Source: CAVSXS01 sp963767715 (lineage in GTDB: Bacteria > Chloroflexota > Ktedonobacteria > Ktedonobacterales > Ktedonobacteraceae). From it: DNA of 64,000 bases. Positions 62,046 through 64,000 of the stretch are shown one piece after another (positions within the stretch are counted from its first letter, which is position 1; every line of letters starts with the position of its first letter). The DNA lies in contig CAVYFA010000001.1 in NCBI GenBank assembly GCA_963767715.1, positions 744,001 through 808,000 on the forward strand, in the 5' to 3' direction. The notes beneath the pieces were generated by a model that did not search any database, was not told the DNA's origin, and was given only the letters and a program-made list of their open reading frames with translations. The translations under genes and the position numbers were made by a program.

Positions 62046-62434
62046 CCTCTTTCCACCTCTGTACCCTGATAGTATGCCCGGTATGCTCGCAAAATCCGCT
62101 TGCTACCCTCTGGTGCTGATAGCCACAGATAGGGTGACTATAAGTTCAGTAGTGCCGGAAATTTACCGCTCAAAATGAGCGGCAAATGATCATCGGTACC
62201 TGCCTGAAGCCGCTTCTCATGCTGGTTTACCGGGCCCAAAATATTCTTTGCACGCTCGCGAGATACAGGCCCGGATCATGCGGGAAGATGGAGTGGCTGC
62301 ACTTTGTGAGGCGGTTGAGCAAGTTCTACACGATAAGACACTTGAGTAAGCGTAAAATCCAGGCTACCAGTTCAGTTTGCTAATCTGACACATTTGTTCT
62401 ATATTTCTTGTATGGACCTAAGACGGACAAGTGC
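62046..62434. other. 389-nt region without a supported gene
   Basis: No open frame here has a ribosome site or recognisable protein. Moderately AT-rich DNA is followed by the palindromic repeat at 62435. A short frame at 62186-62383 was considered and rejected. Confidence 0.35.
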
Positions 62435-62503
62435 GTAGGGGCGCGATGAATCGCGCCCTCATGCAGCGTATGGCTCCCCGGGCGCGATGAATCGCGCCCC
62501 TAC
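62435..62503. repeat. 69-bp palindromic repeat upstream of a small gene
   Basis: Two inverted copies of GTAGGGGCGCGAT-type 24-mers (62435-62458 and 62480-62503) flank a short middle. The same unit bounds the 220-bp element at 60444. It ends 17 nt before the ATG of the next gene and directly precedes its ribosome site. Confidence 0.75.
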
Positions 62504-62520
62504 AAGAAAGGAAGATACGT

Positions 62521-62967
62521 ATGAGCGAAACCAGGCAGACAAAGCAAGCCTCTAAAAATACTACTGAAAATAAAGGCAGAGAGGAACTCCGTAACTCTCC
62601 TATGATGGCTCATCTATTAGATGCGCTTGAGAAGGGAACAGACATCGGCCACTATGGGCGCCTGACCTTCGTGATGATCGCTCGTCACTTTCTGGACGAA
62701 GACGAGATGGTAGATCTGTTGAGCCACCAGCCCGATCACGACGCCGAGGAAGCGCGCGTGCTGGTACGCCAGGTGAAGGCGCACGATTACAATCCGCCCA
62801 AGCGCGAGCGGATCCTCGAATGGCAGTCTCAGCAGGATTTCCCCATCTGTCCGACGCCGGATGAACCGGGAACCTGCAATGTCTATCAGGAACTTCGCTT
62901 CCCTGATGGCATCTATGACAATATCAGCGAATACTATGAAGAACAGGTCAAAGCCGAGGAAAATTAG
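62521..62967 (+). CDS. conserved hypothetical protein with a Cys-pair motif
   Basis: The 148-residue protein has a charged disordered N-terminus, a helical core (IGHYGRLTFVMIARHFLDED, DEEARVLVRQVKAHDYNPP) and a C-terminal segment with FPICPTPDEPGTCNVYQELRF, where two cysteines are spaced nine residues apart. This layout is reminiscent of the C-terminal end of primase-large-subunit-like proteins (hDYNPP, then C and CNVY), but I do not know the family. AAGGAAG lies just before the ATG, next to a palindromic repeat. Function unknown. Confidence 0.65.
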   Translation: MSETRQTKQASKNTTENKGREELRNSPMMAHLLDALEKGTDIGHYGRLTFVMIARHFLDEDEMVDLLSHQPDHDAEEARVLVRQVKAHDYNPPKRERILEWQSQQDFPICPTPDEPGTCNVYQELRFPDGIYDNISEYYEEQVKAEEN

Positions 62968-62976
62968 TGCTGCCCT

Positions 62977-63054
62977 GGCTGTCATCCTTGAGCTGCAGCG
63001 AAGGATCTCCGTGTGCGGCGAGCCAGATCCTTCGCTGCGCTCAGGATGACAGGC
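62977..63054. repeat. palindromic repeat copy, possible terminator
   Basis: The left arm (62977-63008) and the right arm (63025-63054) are near-perfect reverse complements containing CAGCGAAGGATCT and its partner. It lies 9 nt after the previous stop codon, so it may act as a terminator-like hairpin. It belongs to the same family as the other palindromes nearby. Confidence 0.65.
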
Positions 63055-63089
63055 CTTATCTCTAAACGTCTGCATTACCACAAAAATGC

Positions 63090-63119
63090 TTGACACATCG
63101 CAAAATCGTATGGTAGCAT
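63090..63119 (+). promoter_or_regulatory. sigma-70-type promoter of the MFS gene
   Basis: TTGACA (63090-63095) and TAGCAT (63114-63119) are separated by 18 nt. This is the clearest sigma-A-like promoter in the window and predicts a transcript start near 63126, leaving a leader of about 317 nt before the MFS ATG. Confidence 0.6.
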
Positions 63120-63179
63120 TAACACATGAGTAACAAGGCAAACCAGCTTTATCCGTATAAACACATCACACATGATCCT

Positions 63180-63302
63180 GCCGCATAAGCGCTCCTGGCA
63201 CATGCTTATGCGGCGGAAAGTAGTGCTGATGCCCACTTACCTGCGAAGGGGCTGACATCCCTCATGGATGTCACGATAGATCGTATCGAGCCCGGCAGGT
63301 AA
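63180..63302 (+). ncRNA. structured leader RNA of unknown class upstream of MFS gene
   Basis: A perfect 11-bp stem (GCCGCATAAGC 63180-63190 with 63204-63214) is followed by an apparent multi-branch fold. An 8-bp outer stem TTACCTGC (63237-63244) / GCAGGTAA (63295-63302) encloses GGGC/GCCC, a stem TGACATCC/GGATGTCA (63253-63273) and a small CGATA/TATCG stem. This looks like a riboswitch or protein-binding leader, but it does not match a class I can name. Confidence 0.5.
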
Positions 63303-63442
63303 TTTGCCATCTCAACTGCTCTCCACCGTTTCTCGCTCCGGCCCTCCGCCATTCTCTGCTTCGCATCGCATTTGCTGTCAGTCGCGCTCTCTCTGCTTTC
63401 CCGCTTATCACCCCAATATTTCTAGGGAGTTCCTGATAGCCA

Positions 63443-64000
63443 ATGAACAAGACCAGCGATCTAACAAATGCGATAGATATAACATCGGATCAACCATCCA
63501 TATCCCATGCACAGGCAGATGCGCCGTGCAAGCCGCTGCACTGCCGCCGCTGGCTCTTCGCCTATGATGGCTTTAACCTGTCAACCAACACGCTCTTTAC
63601 CAGCGCCATCTGGGTCATCTACCTGGCGTCGCGCGGCTATAGCCCGCTGGCGATTGGCCTGTTCGAGACGCTCTTCCATGTGGCCAAGCTGGTCGCGGAA
63701 ATCCCGACCGGCATCTTCGCCGACCTGCTCGGACGCCGCAAGAGCCTGGTAATATTCTGTGTCATCGGCGCGGTCGAGAACCTGCTGTTTCTCGTTCCGA
63801 CCGTCCCGCTTTTGATCCTGAGCTTCTCGCTCTCCGGCATCTCGTACGCCTTCCTGGGTGGCGCCAACGAAGCCATGCTCTGGATGCTCGCCGGTCAGAG
63901 AAAGAACGCGAGTGAAGTAGACCAGGCCGAGCAGGTCAGGCGCTACAGCACGCTCATCAGCCGCATGTACCTGGTGGGCTTCATCGGCGAGATCATCGGC
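63443..64000 (+). CDS. MFS transporter, N-terminal part (cut by window edge)
   Basis: The frame from ATG 63443 is open to the right edge (186 codons). After a hydrophilic N-terminus of about 36 residues it shows helices starting WLFAYDGFNLSTNTLF, the MFS motif A region EIPTGIFADLLGRRKSL, and further helices (FCVIGAVENLLFLVPTVPLL, LSFSLSGISYAFLGG). It is a secondary transporter, possibly a drug or sugar exporter. Its long structured leader and good promoter suggest regulated expression. Confidence 0.85.
   Translation, partial: MNKTSDLTNAIDITSDQPSISHAQADAPCKPLHCRRWLFAYDGFNLSTNTLFTSAIWVIYLASRGYSPLAIGLFETLFHVAKLVAEIPTGIFADLLGRRKSLVIFCVIGAVENLLFLVPTVPLLILSFSLSGISYAFLGGANEAMLWMLAGQRKNASEVDQAEQVRRYSTLISRMYLVGFIGEIIG

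Noticed and set aside
62186..62383. 65-codon frame in the gap before the 62435 repeat
   Set aside because: No ribosome site, no recognisable protein, basic composition typical of chance frames.
60444..63054. CRISPR array
   Set aside because: The repeats are palindromic, irregularly spaced and of two unrelated families, with no uniform spacers and no cas genes.
63200..63310. tRNA or self-cleaving hammerhead in the MFS leader
   Set aside because: No T-loop, anticodon arm or CCA; the CTGATG seen lacks the rest of a hammerhead core. Kept only as an unclassified structured leader.

Overview
The window looks like a chromosomal segment of a GC-rich bacterium, most plausibly a Chloroflexota of the Ktedonobacteria type. 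That placement is an inference: it rests on a complete 14-gene complex I operon, a LuxR-type large ATPase regulator, several P450s, palindromic intergenic repeats and an ISL3 element, and no rRNA or other decisive marker is present. No tRNA, rRNA, CRISPR array or replication origin was seen.

Left part (1-12.7 kb): a truncated CopC-domain protein, a small unknown gene, a family 2 glycosyltransferase and two overlapping acidic coiled-coil genes come first. A phosphate-uptake cluster follows: pstS (frameshifted), pstC, pstA, pstB, a small unknown gene, a second pstB and an OmpR-type response regulator. TTAAC repeats spaced by 11 bp lie upstream of pstS and are a candidate PHO box. No phoU or sensor kinase is nearby. 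A PHP-domain gene and a convergent DUF3311/sodium-solute symporter pair share a long hairpin.

Middle (12.9-36.4 kb): nuoA to nuoN, the complete 14-subunit NADH:quinone oxidoreductase, runs on the minus strand. Upstream of it lie a class A penicillin-binding protein, a decayed ISL3 element with recognisable 37-bp terminal repeats, a Ser/Thr kinase with a C-terminal FHA domain, and glmS. glmS is preceded by a convincing glmS ribozyme, so this cell-wall precursor gene is probably controlled by glucosamine-6-phosphate-dependent self-cleavage of its mRNA.

Right part (36.6-64 kb): accessory content. It holds a LuxR-type AAA regulator split by one extra base, a cupin gene preceded by TTACGTAA-type palindromes, several membrane proteins, and a PEP-synthase-like gene translationally coupled to an O-methyltransferase. 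It also holds a three-gene 4-nt-overlap operon (TIGR04255-like protein, small unknown protein, PIN-domain nuclease) that is the best candidate for an uncharacterised system. Then come an FAD oxidoreductase, two P450s, a beta-lactamase-fold hydrolase, a VOC protein, an alpha/beta hydrolase, a phasin-like protein, a polyprenyl synthase, a DinB gene fused by deletion to a luciferase-like monooxygenase remnant, an aldo/keto reductase, and small conserved genes separated by palindromic repeats. The window ends in a truncated MFS transporter with a long structured leader.

Several genes (pstS, perhaps pstA, the LuxR regulator, the transposase) are broken by single-base changes. I cannot tell from the sequence alone whether these are true mutations or assembly errors.
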